From CAYQQU01 sp964419545 (GTDB lineage Bacteria > Bacteroidota > Bacteroidia > Chitinophagales > Saprospiraceae), in the NCBI GenBank assembly GCA_964419545.1, contig CAYQQU010000044.1, positions 1 to 49,383 on the forward strand: DNA of 49,383 nt, in the 5' to 3' direction. Both the position numbers and the translations under genes were made by a program. Under the pieces are notes generated by a model that was not told the origin of the DNA, ran no database searches, and was given only the letters and a program-made list of their open reading frames with translations. Position 1 is the first letter of the stretch. Each line of letters opens with the position of its first letter. Positions 42,109-49,383 of the stretch are shown here, piece by piece.

Positions 42109-42884
42109 CCGGGATCGATCGGCGCGGCGCGGTGCTGTAGAACGGCACAGACAATTCCCGTGGCCACCGCGGCGTTCAATGATTCGGCGCCGCCTTTCCC
42201 GCCGCGCGGGATGGTCAGGCGATGGGTGAGTAGGGAGTTCGCCGGCGGACGGATGCCTTCGCTCTCGTTGCCGACCACGATCAGGCCGGCCGCCGGGAAG
42301 GATTCCGTGAAAAGATTGTCCCCGGCAAGCACCGCGCCCAGCACCGGCAGCCCCGGGCAGCGTGCAATTAATTCCGGCAGGGACAGCGGAATGACCGGAA
42401 CGCGGAGAAAGGCCCCCATGGTCGCCTGCAGTACTTTGGGATTGTACAGATCGACGGAATCCGGCGAACAAAAGACATAAGGCAGCCCGAACCAGTCGGC
42501 GATCCGCAGAATGGCCCCGAAATTGCCGGGGTCGCGGATGCCGTCGAGGTAGAGCGCGTATTCCCGCCCCAGTCGCCGGGCGTCAAAGGTTGACGGCAAC
42601 ATACGCAGAACGAGCATCACCTGGTTGGGCGTTCGCAGAGCAGAAACCTGCTTCAGCTCGTCTGCCGTAACCCGGAATAGGCGATCCTCCGGCAAATGGA
42701 TCGCAGAGCGATGGGCCTCGATCCACTCCGGCAGGGCGTAAACCCCCTCGATGAGGGCCTCCGGGCTGCCCAGGGTTTCCAGGGCTATTTTATGGCCTTC
42801 AACCGTAAAAATGTTATACTTTAGCCTGAACTTCTTTTGCTGAAGTGACCGCAGGTATTTGATTTTATTTTTCGAGATTGACAT
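42093..42884 (-). CDS. TrmH/SpoU-family RNA methyltransferase
   Basis: 263 residues. N-terminal substrate-binding domain (YLRSLQQKKFRLKYNIFTVEGHKI) followed by the SPOUT domain: DGIRDPGNFGAILRIADWFG (motif 1), VVGNESEGIR (motif 2) and IPRGGKGGAESLNAAVATGIV (motif 3). It methylates 2'-O-ribose on rRNA or tRNA; the target is not clear. The ATG at 42884 gives the usual MSISKNKIKYLRSL start. An in-frame extension 150 bases upstream would run over the tamL gene. The tamL start codon is only nine bases away on the other strand. Confidence 0.92.
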   Translation of the reverse strand: MSISKNKIKYLRSLQQKKFRLKYNIFTVEGHKIALETLGSPEALIEGVYALPEWIEAHRSAIHLPEDRLFRVTADELKQVSALRTPNQVMLVLRMLPSTFDARRLGREYALYLDGIRDPGNFGAILRIADWFGLPYVFCSPDSVDLYNPKVLQATMGAFLRVPVIPLSLPELIARCPGLPVLGAVLAGDNLFTESFPAAGLIVVGNESEGIRPPANSLLTHRLTIPRGGKGGAESLNAAVATGIVCAVLQHRAAPIDPGQSNF

Positions 42885-42893
42885 TCGATCGCA

Positions 42894-45395
42894 TTGAGCC
42901 CGATTATCAAAAAAATTGGTATCCGACTGTTGGCCGGCTTCTGGTGGATAGCGGCGCTTACTTCCTGCAACACCACCAAGTTCCTGGAAGTAGAACAGTT
43001 CCTGCTGACCGACAATGATATCAAATTTGAACAATCCAAAAAAATCGAAGACAAGCGGTCGTTGAAGTACGAGTTGTCGACGCTTTACAAACAGGAGCCC
43101 AACTCCAATTTTTTCTTTATCCCCCGGGAATGGATCTACTTTAAGGCCCAGGACCCCGACGACACCACCAAATTCGATCGCTGGAAACTACGCGTGCTCG
43201 CAGAACAGCCCGCCGTCTGGGATCCGGAACTGACCCGCGCTACGGAAGAGGCCATGGCCAATTACCTCAAGACGCAGGGCTATCACGAGGCCCGGGTCGA
43301 ATCAGAAGACCGCATTCGCGGCAAAAAGATCGCTCTGACCTATTACGTCAATCCGGGGCCTTTGTACACCATCGATAGCGTCTCTTTCAGCAGCCCCGAC
43401 CCGGAAGTACACCAGATCCTACAGGAGATCAGCCCCCGGACGGCCCTGAGCCAGGGAGCGCCGCTCAGCGGACAGCGCTATGAGATGGAAAAAAAACGCA
43501 TCACCAACTACCTGCGCAATAACGGCTACGCCTCCTTCTACCCTACTTTCGTGGCTCCGCTGGAAGCCTACCGCAAGGAAAAAATATCGAACCGCGTGGA
43601 CGTCCACCTGGAGGTGCGCAAACCTTTCGAAGACTCGATACACCAGGTGTCGTACGTCGGCGATATCACCATCTTCCCCGATTATGATCCGACCGTTCCT
43701 CCGGAAAACCTGATCGACACCCTCATCGACGGCTTTCATTTCCGGATGGTTGACCGGCAGATGGAAGTAAAACCGCAGACGATCATCAACGGCATCTATC
43801 TGCGGCCCGGCGAGCGCTTCAATCAGGACGATTTCGATAAGACCAACCAGCAACTCTCTACCTTCGGCATCTATAAATTCATCAGGGTGAAACAGGTGCA
43901 GGACAGCGTTTTCGCCAACAAGCTCAACTTTCGCATCGAGCTGACCCTCAACAAACGCATGGAATTCGGTATCGACCTGGAACTCAATTACACCGACCGC
44001 AGCACCAATACCGGCAACCTCATCGGCATCTCCACCAGCCCGTACCTGCGCAACCGCAACGCCTTCCACGGCGCCGAGCAGATGGTCAGCGACCTCTCGG
44101 CCGGTACGGAAGTCGACATCAGCCAGGTCGACAACACCAGCCGCTTTTTCAATACGGTGGACATCGGACTGCAGACCGATCTTTTTTTCCCGAAGTTTCT
44201 GGACTACCTGGGCATCTACCGGGGGCTGTACCGCACCCAAATCGGCAAGAACAGCCGCTTGCTCGACGAAGATTTCTACCGCCTGCTGACGGAAAAAGCG
44301 GCGAGCCGCGTATCGGTGCGTTACAACTTTCTGAAGCTGCTCCAGTATTACGATATCAACTCGTTCAACGCCACCTACGGCTTCGACGTGCAGCGGTCCA
44401 ACACCCATCGCTACATCTTCAACCACCTGGGCATCGACGTGCTCTTATCCTCTTCCGACAGCCTGTTTACCGCCATCCAGGCGAGCAACCCGTTCCTGGA
44501 ACGCAGCTTCGGATCGCAGTTATTCGTCAGCCTCCTGTTCCGGGATTTTACCTTCGTCTGGAACAGCCGGCCCAACCGGCGCAACGAGTCCCATTTCCTT
44601 CAGGCCAGCTTCGAGATGGCCGGCGCCGAGATCTGGGCGGGCAACGCCATCTACAACGCTTTTGCGCTGCAGCCCGACACCCTGCAGGTGCGGTTTTTAA
44701 ATAGTACGATCGACTTTTCCCAGTATTTTCTTAGTGAGTTCGACGCCCGCTATTACAAACAATATACTACCGAGCGCAGCCTGGCCGCGCGCATCAACCT
44801 GGGCATCGCCAGGCCTTTCGGTTTCACTACCGACGTCCCCTACGTAAAACAGTTCTTCGTCGGCGGCCCCAACAGCATCCGCGCCTGGCCGGCCCGCGGG
44901 CTGGGCCCGGGAGGCTACGAAGATCCGCTCACCCAGGATCCCGACAACCGGTTGCTGCTCTACCAAACGGGCGACATCAAGCTGGAGCTCAACCTGGAAT
45001 ACCGCTTCGAGATTTTCTGGCGCCTCAAAGGAGCGCTTTTCCTGGACGCCGGCAACGTCTGGACCTGGCGCCGCGACGACGCCCGCCCAGGCTCGCAGTT
45101 TCTTCTCAGCCCCAAGACCTTCGTCGACGAAAACGGCTTGTCGGTAGTCAACGACGCTTTCTATCGCCAGCTTGCCGTCGGCTCGGGCTTCGGCTTTCGC
45201 TTCGATTTCACTTACTTCGTTTTTCGGGTCGACCTGGGCCTGCCGCTGCGCTATCCTTTTCCTTTCGCCCTGAAGGGCGAGCCGCCGGCCTCCCGCGCCG
45301 AACGCTACTTCTGGCTGCACGACTTCCGCGGCGACAACCGCGGTTTTCAACTCAAGGACCTCAACCTCAACCTCGGTCTCGGCTATCCTTTTTAG
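42894..45395 (+). CDS. tamL: TamL-like Omp85 lipoprotein (outer-membrane assembly)
   Basis: 833 residues. A lipoprotein signal has Cys25 (AALTSC), then NTTKFLEVEQFLLTDNDI, the start typical of Bacteroidota TamL. POTRA-type repeats (about 95-400; GPLYTIDSVSF, GERFNQDDFDKT) precede a 16-strand-like C-terminal barrel ending in LNLGLGYPF with terminal Phe. The FFVGGPNSIRAWPARGLG motif is the conserved Omp85 barrel loop. TamL works with TamB in inserting proteins into the outer membrane. tamB is not adjacent. The start is TTG, as no in-frame ATG or GTG lies between the upstream stop (42879) and the signal peptide. Confidence 0.9.
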   Translation: MSPIIKKIGIRLLAGFWWIAALTSCNTTKFLEVEQFLLTDNDIKFEQSKKIEDKRSLKYELSTLYKQEPNSNFFFIPREWIYFKAQDPDDTTKFDRWKLRVLAEQPAVWDPELTRATEEAMANYLKTQGYHEARVESEDRIRGKKIALTYYVNPGPLYTIDSVSFSSPDPEVHQILQEISPRTALSQGAPLSGQRYEMEKKRITNYLRNNGYASFYPTFVAPLEAYRKEKISNRVDVHLEVRKPFEDSIHQVSYVGDITIFPDYDPTVPPENLIDTLIDGFHFRMVDRQMEVKPQTIINGIYLRPGERFNQDDFDKTNQQLSTFGIYKFIRVKQVQDSVFANKLNFRIELTLNKRMEFGIDLELNYTDRSTNTGNLIGISTSPYLRNRNAFHGAEQMVSDLSAGTEVDISQVDNTSRFFNTVDIGLQTDLFFPKFLDYLGIYRGLYRTQIGKNSRLLDEDFYRLLTEKAASRVSVRYNFLKLLQYYDINSFNATYGFDVQRSNTHRYIFNHLGIDVLLSSSDSLFTAIQASNPFLERSFGSQLFVSLLFRDFTFVWNSRPNRRNESHFLQASFEMAGAEIWAGNAIYNAFALQPDTLQVRFLNSTIDFSQYFLSEFDARYYKQYTTERSLAARINLGIARPFGFTTDVPYVKQFFVGGPNSIRAWPARGLGPGGYEDPLTQDPDNRLLLYQTGDIKLELNLEYRFEIFWRLKGALFLDAGNVWTWRRDDARPGSQFLLSPKTFVDENGLSVVNDAFYRQLAVGSGFGFRFDFTYFVFRVDLGLPLRYPFPFALKGEPPASRAERYFWLHDFRGDNRGFQLKDLNLNLGLGYPF

Positions 45396-45417
45396 CCCGG
45401 ATTATTTATAGCAAAAC

Positions 45418-46062
45418 TCATTTAAACAGCGCCTTCCTGCCGTATTTGCTGCAAATGGGGCACCGGTATGGATCGTGCCCCCGCGCCGGGCAGTATTCCC
45501 GGCCGAAGAAGATGATTTGCAGGTGCAGTTTGTTCCACGTTTCGCGGGGAAATACCTTTTTCAGGTCGGCCTCGGTCTTCTCCACACTCTTGCCGGTGCT
45601 GAGCGTCCAGCGATAGGCGAGGCGATGGATGTGGGTATCGACCGGAAACGCGGGGACGCCGAACGCCTGGCTCATGACCACCGAAGCGGTTTTATGGCCT
45701 ACTCCGGGCAAGGCTTCCAACTGATCAAAATCGGCCGGCACCTCGCCCTCGAATTTTTCCAGCAAAATTTCCGAAAGGCGGTGGATCGCCTGTGATTTGC
45801 GGGGCGCCAGGCCGCAGGGGCGAATGATTTCCCTGATTTCTTCGACCTCGAGCTTCACCATTGCTCCGGGGCTCGCCGCCCGTTCGAACAATAGGGGCGT
45901 TACCCGGTTGACCCGCTCGTCGGTGCACTGCGCCGAGAGCAGTACGGCGACGAGAAGCGTGTAAGGGTCCCGATGATCGAGCGGGATGGGCGTGGTGGGA
46001 TACAGCTCATCCAGTATCGCCGCGATAGCAGTCGCTTTTTCTTTACGGGTTAATTTTTTCAT
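45418..46062 (-). CDS. nth: Endonuclease III (base-excision DNA glycosylase)
   Basis: 214 residues. The helix-hairpin-helix LPGVGHKTASVV carries the catalytic Lys at K124, and the catalytic Asp is D142 in FPVDTHIHR, at the spacing of 18 found in E. coli. The C-terminal cluster region reads EYCPARGHDPYRCPICSKYG, with only three Cys spaced 9 and 2 apart, not the canonical four of C-x6-C-x2-C-x5-C. It repairs oxidised pyrimidines and cuts at AP sites. The ATG overlaps the purM stop by four bases. Function is likely kept, but the [4Fe-4S] cluster may be missing or altered. Confidence 0.92.
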   Translation of the reverse strand: MKKLTRKEKATAIAAILDELYPTTPIPLDHRDPYTLLVAVLLSAQCTDERVNRVTPLLFERAASPGAMVKLEVEEIREIIRPCGLAPRKSQAIHRLSEILLEKFEGEVPADFDQLEALPGVGHKTASVVMSQAFGVPAFPVDTHIHRLAYRWTLSTGKSVEKTEADLKKVFPRETWNKLHLQIIFFGREYCPARGHDPYRCPICSKYGRKALFK

Positions 46063-47228
46063 GCAGTATATTCGAAAGAACCATAGGGGCTGTCGATGCG
46101 CAGCTCGGTGCGATCGGCCGCTTCCACCCGACCCACGATCGCGGCCTCCACGCCGAACTGCGCGGCCTGTTCGATCAGAGCCGGCGCCAGGGATTCCGGC
46201 AGGTAGAACTCCAGCCGGTGGCCCATGTTAAAAACCTGATACATTTCTTTCCACTCCGTGCCCGACTCCTCGCGGATGAGCCGGAACAAGGGCGGCAGGG
46301 GAAATAACCGGTCTTTTACGATGCGCTTGCCTTCCACGAATTTGAGCACCTTGGTCTGCCCCCCGCCGGTGCAGTGGATGATGCCGTGGACGCCGGCGCG
46401 ATGTTCCTCCAGGAAAGTTTTGATGACCGGAAGGTAGGTGCGCGTCGGCGACAGGAGCAATTTGCCGACATCCAGCTTTTCACCGCCGGCCTCGACGGGC
46501 TCGGTCAGGCGCCGCGTTCCGGAATAGACCAGCTCCGGGTCGACGGCCGGGTCGAAGCTTTCGGGATATTTGCGGGCGTACGCTCCGGCGAGGACGTCGT
46601 GGCGGGCGGAGGTCAGGCCGTTGCTGCCCATGCCGCCGTTGTAGGAGGCTTCGTAGGTCGCCCTGCCGTAGGACGCCAATCCTACGATAACATCTCCTTC
46701 CCGAATATCATTGACGATCAGTTCGCGGCGGGGCAGCCGCCCGAAAGCCGTATAACCTACGTCGATGGTGCGCACGATATCGCCCACGTCAGCCGTTTCG
46801 CCGCCCGCCAGGCTGATGACGATATCGAATTCCGCCATTTTTTCCGCGAACTCGGTGGTAGCGGCGATCAGGGTGGCGATCACCTCCCCGGGGATCTGTT
46901 TTTTGTTGCGGCCGATGGTGGAAGAAAGCAGCATATTGTCGACACAGCCCACGCAGGCCATATCGTCGAGGTTCATCACGATCGCATCCTGGGCGATGCC
47001 TTTCCAGACGCTGAGGTCGCCCGTTTCGCGCCAGTAAAGGTAAGCCAGGCTCGTTTTGGTGCCGGCCGTATCGGCGTGCATAATGTTGCAATACTGGGGA
47101 TCGCCGCCGGCGAAATCCGGCAGGATCTTACAAAAGGCGTTGGGGTAGAGCCCCTTATCGAGGCGGCTGACGGCGGCGTGCACTTCCGCTTTGGTCGCCG
47201 AAACACCCCGCTTTTCGTACTTCTGCAT
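46059..47228 (-). CDS. purM: Phosphoribosylformylglycinamidine cyclo-ligase (AIR synthase)
   Basis: 389 residues, the longer Bacteroidota PurM type. The ATP-binding TAGTKTSLAYLY and AIVMNLDDMACVG segments, the GGETADVG loop, GLASYGRATYEASYNGGMGSNGLTSARHD, and the late CTGGGQTKVLKF segment are all typical. It converts FGAM to AIR with ATP in purine synthesis, the step after PurL. It is coupled to nth by a four-base overlap (ATGA). The promoter box is 17 bases upstream. Confidence 0.92.
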   Translation of the reverse strand: MQKYEKRGVSATKAEVHAAVSRLDKGLYPNAFCKILPDFAGGDPQYCNIMHADTAGTKTSLAYLYWRETGDLSVWKGIAQDAIVMNLDDMACVGCVDNMLLSSTIGRNKKQIPGEVIATLIAATTEFAEKMAEFDIVISLAGGETADVGDIVRTIDVGYTAFGRLPRRELIVNDIREGDVIVGLASYGRATYEASYNGGMGSNGLTSARHDVLAGAYARKYPESFDPAVDPELVYSGTRRLTEPVEAGGEKLDVGKLLLSPTRTYLPVIKTFLEEHRAGVHGIIHCTGGGQTKVLKFVEGKRIVKDRLFPLPPLFRLIREESGTEWKEMYQVFNMGHRLEFYLPESLAPALIEQAAQFGVEAAIVGRVEAADRTELRIDSPYGSFEYTA

Positions 47229-47245
47229 ACTTGACCCTTTTGGGC

Positions 47246-47253
47246 CAAAGGTA
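47246..47253 (-). promoter_or_regulatory. -7 box TACCTTTG for purM
   Basis: Perfect TAnnTTTG on the minus strand, 17 bases before the ATG at 47228. It is 43 bases from the oppositely directed box of the M23 gene. Confidence 0.55.
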
Positions 47254-47296
47254 GCAGTTTTAACACAAAACGCTAGGTCAGTTGGGTCATCTGTTC

Positions 47297-47304
47297 TATA
47301 TTTG
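47297..47304 (+). promoter_or_regulatory. -7 box TATATTTG for the M23 peptidase gene
   Basis: Perfect TAnnTTTG on the plus strand. The nearest ATG is at 47316 (out of frame with the peptidase) and the peptidase GTG is at 47408. Confidence 0.5.
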
Positions 47305-47407
47305 CGCGTAATCCTATGACTTCCGCCCTTCTCGATCCCGTGATTCTATCAACCCTACCCCCCCAAAAGCCAATGGCTATTGGATTTTTTAACCAAAAAA
47401 AACAACA

Positions 47408-48757
47408 GTGGATCTACCGGAGTCTTTTACAAAACTACTTGACAAATTTACCCCCAGACAATTTTTCGGACTCGGCGCCCTCATCGGCTCGGTCCTGATA
47501 CTCGGCGGGGCCTTTTTCCTGAATAACGAATCGACCAAAAACCTGAAAGCTTCCCTGGCTTCCGCCAAGGCGACGGAGATCGGCGCTTTTCCCATCGCGG
47601 TCCCGCACGTCAAGTACGGATTTGCGCTCGACACCTTTCAACAAGTCAGCACCGCCACTATTGAAACCGGGCAGTTCCTGGCCGATATTCTCATGGGCCA
47701 CGGCTTGGAATACGCCGATATCGACCAGTTGGTTCGCAATGCCATAGACGTCTTCGACGTTCGCCACCTGCGCGTCGGCAAACCTTTTACCCTCCTGACG
47801 CGCGATACCAGCCAGGGGCCGGACCACCTGGTTTACGAACCCAGCGTCTACGAATACGTCGTCTTCGACCTCAAAGGTGACCTGAAGGTGCACCGCCACA
47901 AGCGTCCGGTGACGCGCGAGCTGCGCAAAAGCGGCGGCGCCATCGAATCGTCCCTCTGGAACGCGATGGTCGACAACGGCATGAGCTTTGACCTGACCGC
48001 CAGGATGGAGGACGCCCTGCAATGGTCGATCGACTTTCACCACATCCAGAAAGGCGACCAATTCAAGCTGGTATACGACCAGGAGTTCATAGACGGGAAG
48101 CAGGTCGGCGTCGGCCAGGTGTATGCAGCGTATTACAAGAACTACGACAACGAATTCCACGCCATCTATTTCGATAACGGCGAACACCAGGGCTACTACG
48201 ACCTGGAAGGCCGCCCGATGAAGAAGTTTTTCCTGAAATCGCCGGTGAAATACTCCCGCATTTCGTCTTACTACAACCTCAACCGCTTCCACCCCATCCT
48301 CAAGCGCCGCCGGCCGCACCTCGGCACCGATTACGCCGCGCCCTACGGTACGCCCATCTACGCAGTGGGCGACGGCGTGGTGGTGGCCGCTTCCTACACC
48401 AACGGCAACGGCAACTTCGTCAAGATCAAACACGACGACACCTACCAGACCCAGTACCTGCATATGCGGAGCTTCGCTAAGGGCATCCGCGCCGGCGTAC
48501 ACGTCAAACAGGGCCAGGTGATCGGCTACGTCGGCTCTACCGGATTGGCCACCGGCCCGCACGTGTGTTTCCGGTTCTGGAAAAACGGCCGCCAGATCAA
48601 TCACCTGCGACTGAGCTTCCCGCCGCCGGAGCCGCTGCCGGAGGAGGATCTGCCGGCGTTTTACGAGGTGAGAGATCGTTATCTCGAGATGTTGTCCGGA
48701 ATATGTTTTTCAAATACCGATGACAATGATACAGATACTCTACAAAAGAGAATGTGA
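47408..48757 (+). CDS. M23-family metallopeptidase
   Basis: 449 residues. N-terminal membrane segment (about 20-38: FFGLGALIGSVLILGGAFFL), an intermediate domain (about 60-290) and the LytM/M23 domain with HLGTDYAAPYGTP (first zinc His and Asp), YLHMRSF and GPHVCFRF (remaining His). It likely cuts peptidoglycan cross-links or acts as a division-type amidase activator; all zinc ligands are present. The start is a GTG; no in-frame ATG precedes it before the stop at 47390. A separate frame begins with ATG at 47316 and overlaps the first 30 codons, so a frameshift in the N-terminus is possible. The last 20 residues are in markedly AT-richer DNA. Confidence 0.88.
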   Translation: MDLPESFTKLLDKFTPRQFFGLGALIGSVLILGGAFFLNNESTKNLKASLASAKATEIGAFPIAVPHVKYGFALDTFQQVSTATIETGQFLADILMGHGLEYADIDQLVRNAIDVFDVRHLRVGKPFTLLTRDTSQGPDHLVYEPSVYEYVVFDLKGDLKVHRHKRPVTRELRKSGGAIESSLWNAMVDNGMSFDLTARMEDALQWSIDFHHIQKGDQFKLVYDQEFIDGKQVGVGQVYAAYYKNYDNEFHAIYFDNGEHQGYYDLEGRPMKKFFLKSPVKYSRISSYYNLNRFHPILKRRRPHLGTDYAAPYGTPIYAVGDGVVVAASYTNGNGNFVKIKHDDTYQTQYLHMRSFAKGIRAGVHVKQGQVIGYVGSTGLATGPHVCFRFWKNGRQINHLRLSFPPPEPLPEEDLPAFYEVRDRYLEMLSGICFSNTDDNDTDTLQKRM

Positions 48758-48887
48758 TTGATCTTCGCTTTTTCCAAAAATCCTTATGCGAGAGGTTAGA
48801 AGAAAACGATTTTGAGGCGACCTCCTTTAAAGAACTTGTGTACTGATCAATCAAAAAAGTACAACTCAATAAACCCGTAATGGGTTC
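48758..48887. other. AT-rich non-coding stretch with small hairpins
   Basis: Between the M23 stop and the large inverted repeat. A short hairpin AACCC-GTAAT-GGGTT lies at 48872-48886. GAACTTGTGT at 48832-48841 can pair with ACACAAGTTC at 48899-48908 inside the next element. No gene is visible and GC is far below the neighbours. Confidence 0.5.
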
Positions 48888-49014
48888 AATGGTGTGTAAC
48901 ACAAGTTCCTTGTAAAAATTTTTGCTGAGTGCTCAATTTAAAAAGTTGATTTTCAGTAATTAAAAGCGTTTCCTTTCAAGAAAGGATCAGCAAAAATTTT
49001 TGTTACACACCATT
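48888..49014. repeat. Nested inverted-repeat element with internal hairpins
   Basis: The right arm 48987-49014 is the exact reverse complement of two left blocks: AATGGTGTGTAAC (48888-48900) and AAAAATTTTTGCTGA (48914-48928). Between the left blocks sits a 13-base extra piece, ACAAG-TTC-CTTGT, itself a hairpin. The 58-base centre ends with a perfect hairpin TCCTTTC-AA-GAAAGGA (48971-48986) directly beside the right arm. Paired up, this gives a 28-bp branched stem. It lies three bases past the stop of the AT-rich gene at 49018. It could be a terminator-like element, a structured RNA, or a remnant of a small mobile element. No direct repeats or transposase were found. Confidence 0.75.
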
Positions 49015-49017
49015 CAA

Positions 49018-49383
49018 TTAAAAGATTTTCAAGTAAAGTGTATTTCCGATCTTTGCTTCCTCAAGTGAAATCTCATGATCCGGTTGATCGATAAGCCGAA
49101 ATTTTCTGAAATAGCGTTCCAATTTTTTTTTGAACTTACTCACCGAGTAATAATTTCCATCTTCGTCAAAAAAAGGAAGTCTAATTTCGTTATAGATCAA
49201 CATTCTTTTTGTATTTCCTCTAATTTGTACCGACTGAGCCTGCTCTTCAAACCAAATTTCTAACAAATTACCGAAAGAGGAATAATCGCTCATTCCGTCT
49301 GAACTTCGCAACTCTGAGTTGAAGGAGAAGGGTGCGGATTCTTTTATACTTATTTCCAATTGAATGGGTTGGCCATATTCGAT
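49018..49383 (-). CDS. Unrecognised AT-rich gene, C-terminal part, runs off the window
   Basis: The frame is open from the stop at 49018 to the last base, giving at least 121 residues of C-terminal sequence; the true start lies beyond the window. Visible parts include a charged stretch (KFKKKLERYFRKFRLI) and an end EAKIGNTLYLKIF. I recognise no domain. Base composition is clearly lower in GC than every other gene here, which suggests recent acquisition. It is transcribed toward the inverted-repeat element, which begins three bases after its stop. Confidence 0.65.
   Translation of the reverse strand: MEYGQPIQLEISIKESAPFSFNSELRSSDGMSDYSSFGNLLEIWFEEQAQSVQIRGNTKRMLIYNEIRLPFFDEDGNYYSVSKFKKKLERYFRKFRLIDQPDHEISLEEAKIGNTLYLKIF

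Noticed and set aside
42885..43034. Longer N-terminus for the TrmH-type methyltransferase
   Set aside because: It would lie antisense to the tamL lipoprotein signal, and the conserved family start is at the ATG at 42884.
47435..48604. 389-codon open frame antisense to the M23 peptidase gene
   Set aside because: The plus-strand frame carries all zinc ligands of M23. The antisense one has no domain.
48888..49014. Idea that the inverted repeat is a retron msr/msd or a complete insertion sequence
   Set aside because: No reverse transcriptase, transposase or flanking direct repeats are visible in the window. The gene beside it shows no such domain, although it is cut off by the window edge.
1..49383. 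CRISPR arrays, tRNA and rRNA genes, prophage or conjugation genes
   Set aside because: I looked through the intergenic stretches on both strands and saw no spaced short repeats, cloverleaf-like sequences, rRNA segments, integrase or phage structural genes.

Overview
The window is typical chromosome of a Bacteroidota bacterium, most likely in or near the Saprospiraceae (Lewinella-like). Lineage signs seen in the sequence are a PorP/SprF-family outer-membrane protein, two proteins with C-terminal type IX secretion sorting domains, a lipoprotein-type Omp85 protein (TamL), a Saprospiraceae-style dockerin repeat, futalosine-pathway menaquinone synthesis, and TAnnTTTG promoter boxes of the Bacteroidota housekeeping sigma factor ahead of at least ten genes. 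The DNA is GC-rich and almost fully coding. Only the last ~620 bases are clearly AT-rich.

Layout. 72-5036 (+): a secreted thioredoxin-dockerin fusion, a TolB-like propeller lipoprotein, a compact GH1 glycosidase, a small outer-membrane barrel and futalosine hydrolase. 5145-11897 (-): a DUF2911 lipoprotein, prmC, carboxy(nor)spermidine decarboxylase and dehydrogenase (spermidine synthesis), a polysaccharide flippase and a second saccharopine-dehydrogenase-family enzyme. 12129-16400: cytidine deaminase (+), a kdsB/small membrane protein/NUDIX operon (-), a LysM protein and cystathionine beta-synthase (+). 16417-19140: a T9SS cargo protein, an NlpC/P60 protein whose catalytic Cys is Ser, and PorP/SprF. 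19143-26150 (-): ribB with a degenerate GTP cyclohydrolase II half, two glycosyltransferases, a cupin, an M1 peptidase and a solute-binding lipoprotein. 26239-31399: DUF6580 membrane protein, PgpH-type c-di-AMP phosphodiesterase, cobalamin adenosyltransferase, ABC ATPase, gatC, deoxynucleoside kinase. 31472-38594: small membrane protein, YggS, a large VCBS-repeat T9SS protein, an NhaC antiporter with an added extracytoplasmic domain, a zinc-ribbon protein, DUF2256, cytochrome oxidase subunit III. 38692-47228: purL, TlpA-like thioredoxin, TrmH-type methyltransferase, tamL, nth, purM. 47408-48757: an M23 peptidase with no ATG start.

Most genes are housekeeping: purine synthesis (purL, purM), riboflavin, menaquinone, cobalamin, polyamine and Kdo/LPS supply, with cell-envelope, polysaccharide and type IX secretion functions between them. 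The recognisable functional units are the spermidine pair, the kdsB operon, the two-glycosyltransferase block and the gatC-ABC pair.

I did not find a complete unknown defence or mobile system. The best candidates for novelty are at the right edge, where composition drops sharply. There a nested inverted-repeat element (48888-49014) with several internal hairpins lies beside an unrecognised AT-rich gene that runs off the window. Other points worth checking are the Cys-to-Ser NlpC/P60 protein, the RibB with a dead GCH II half, an endonuclease III lacking the usual Fe-S cysteine pattern, and the NhaC fusion.
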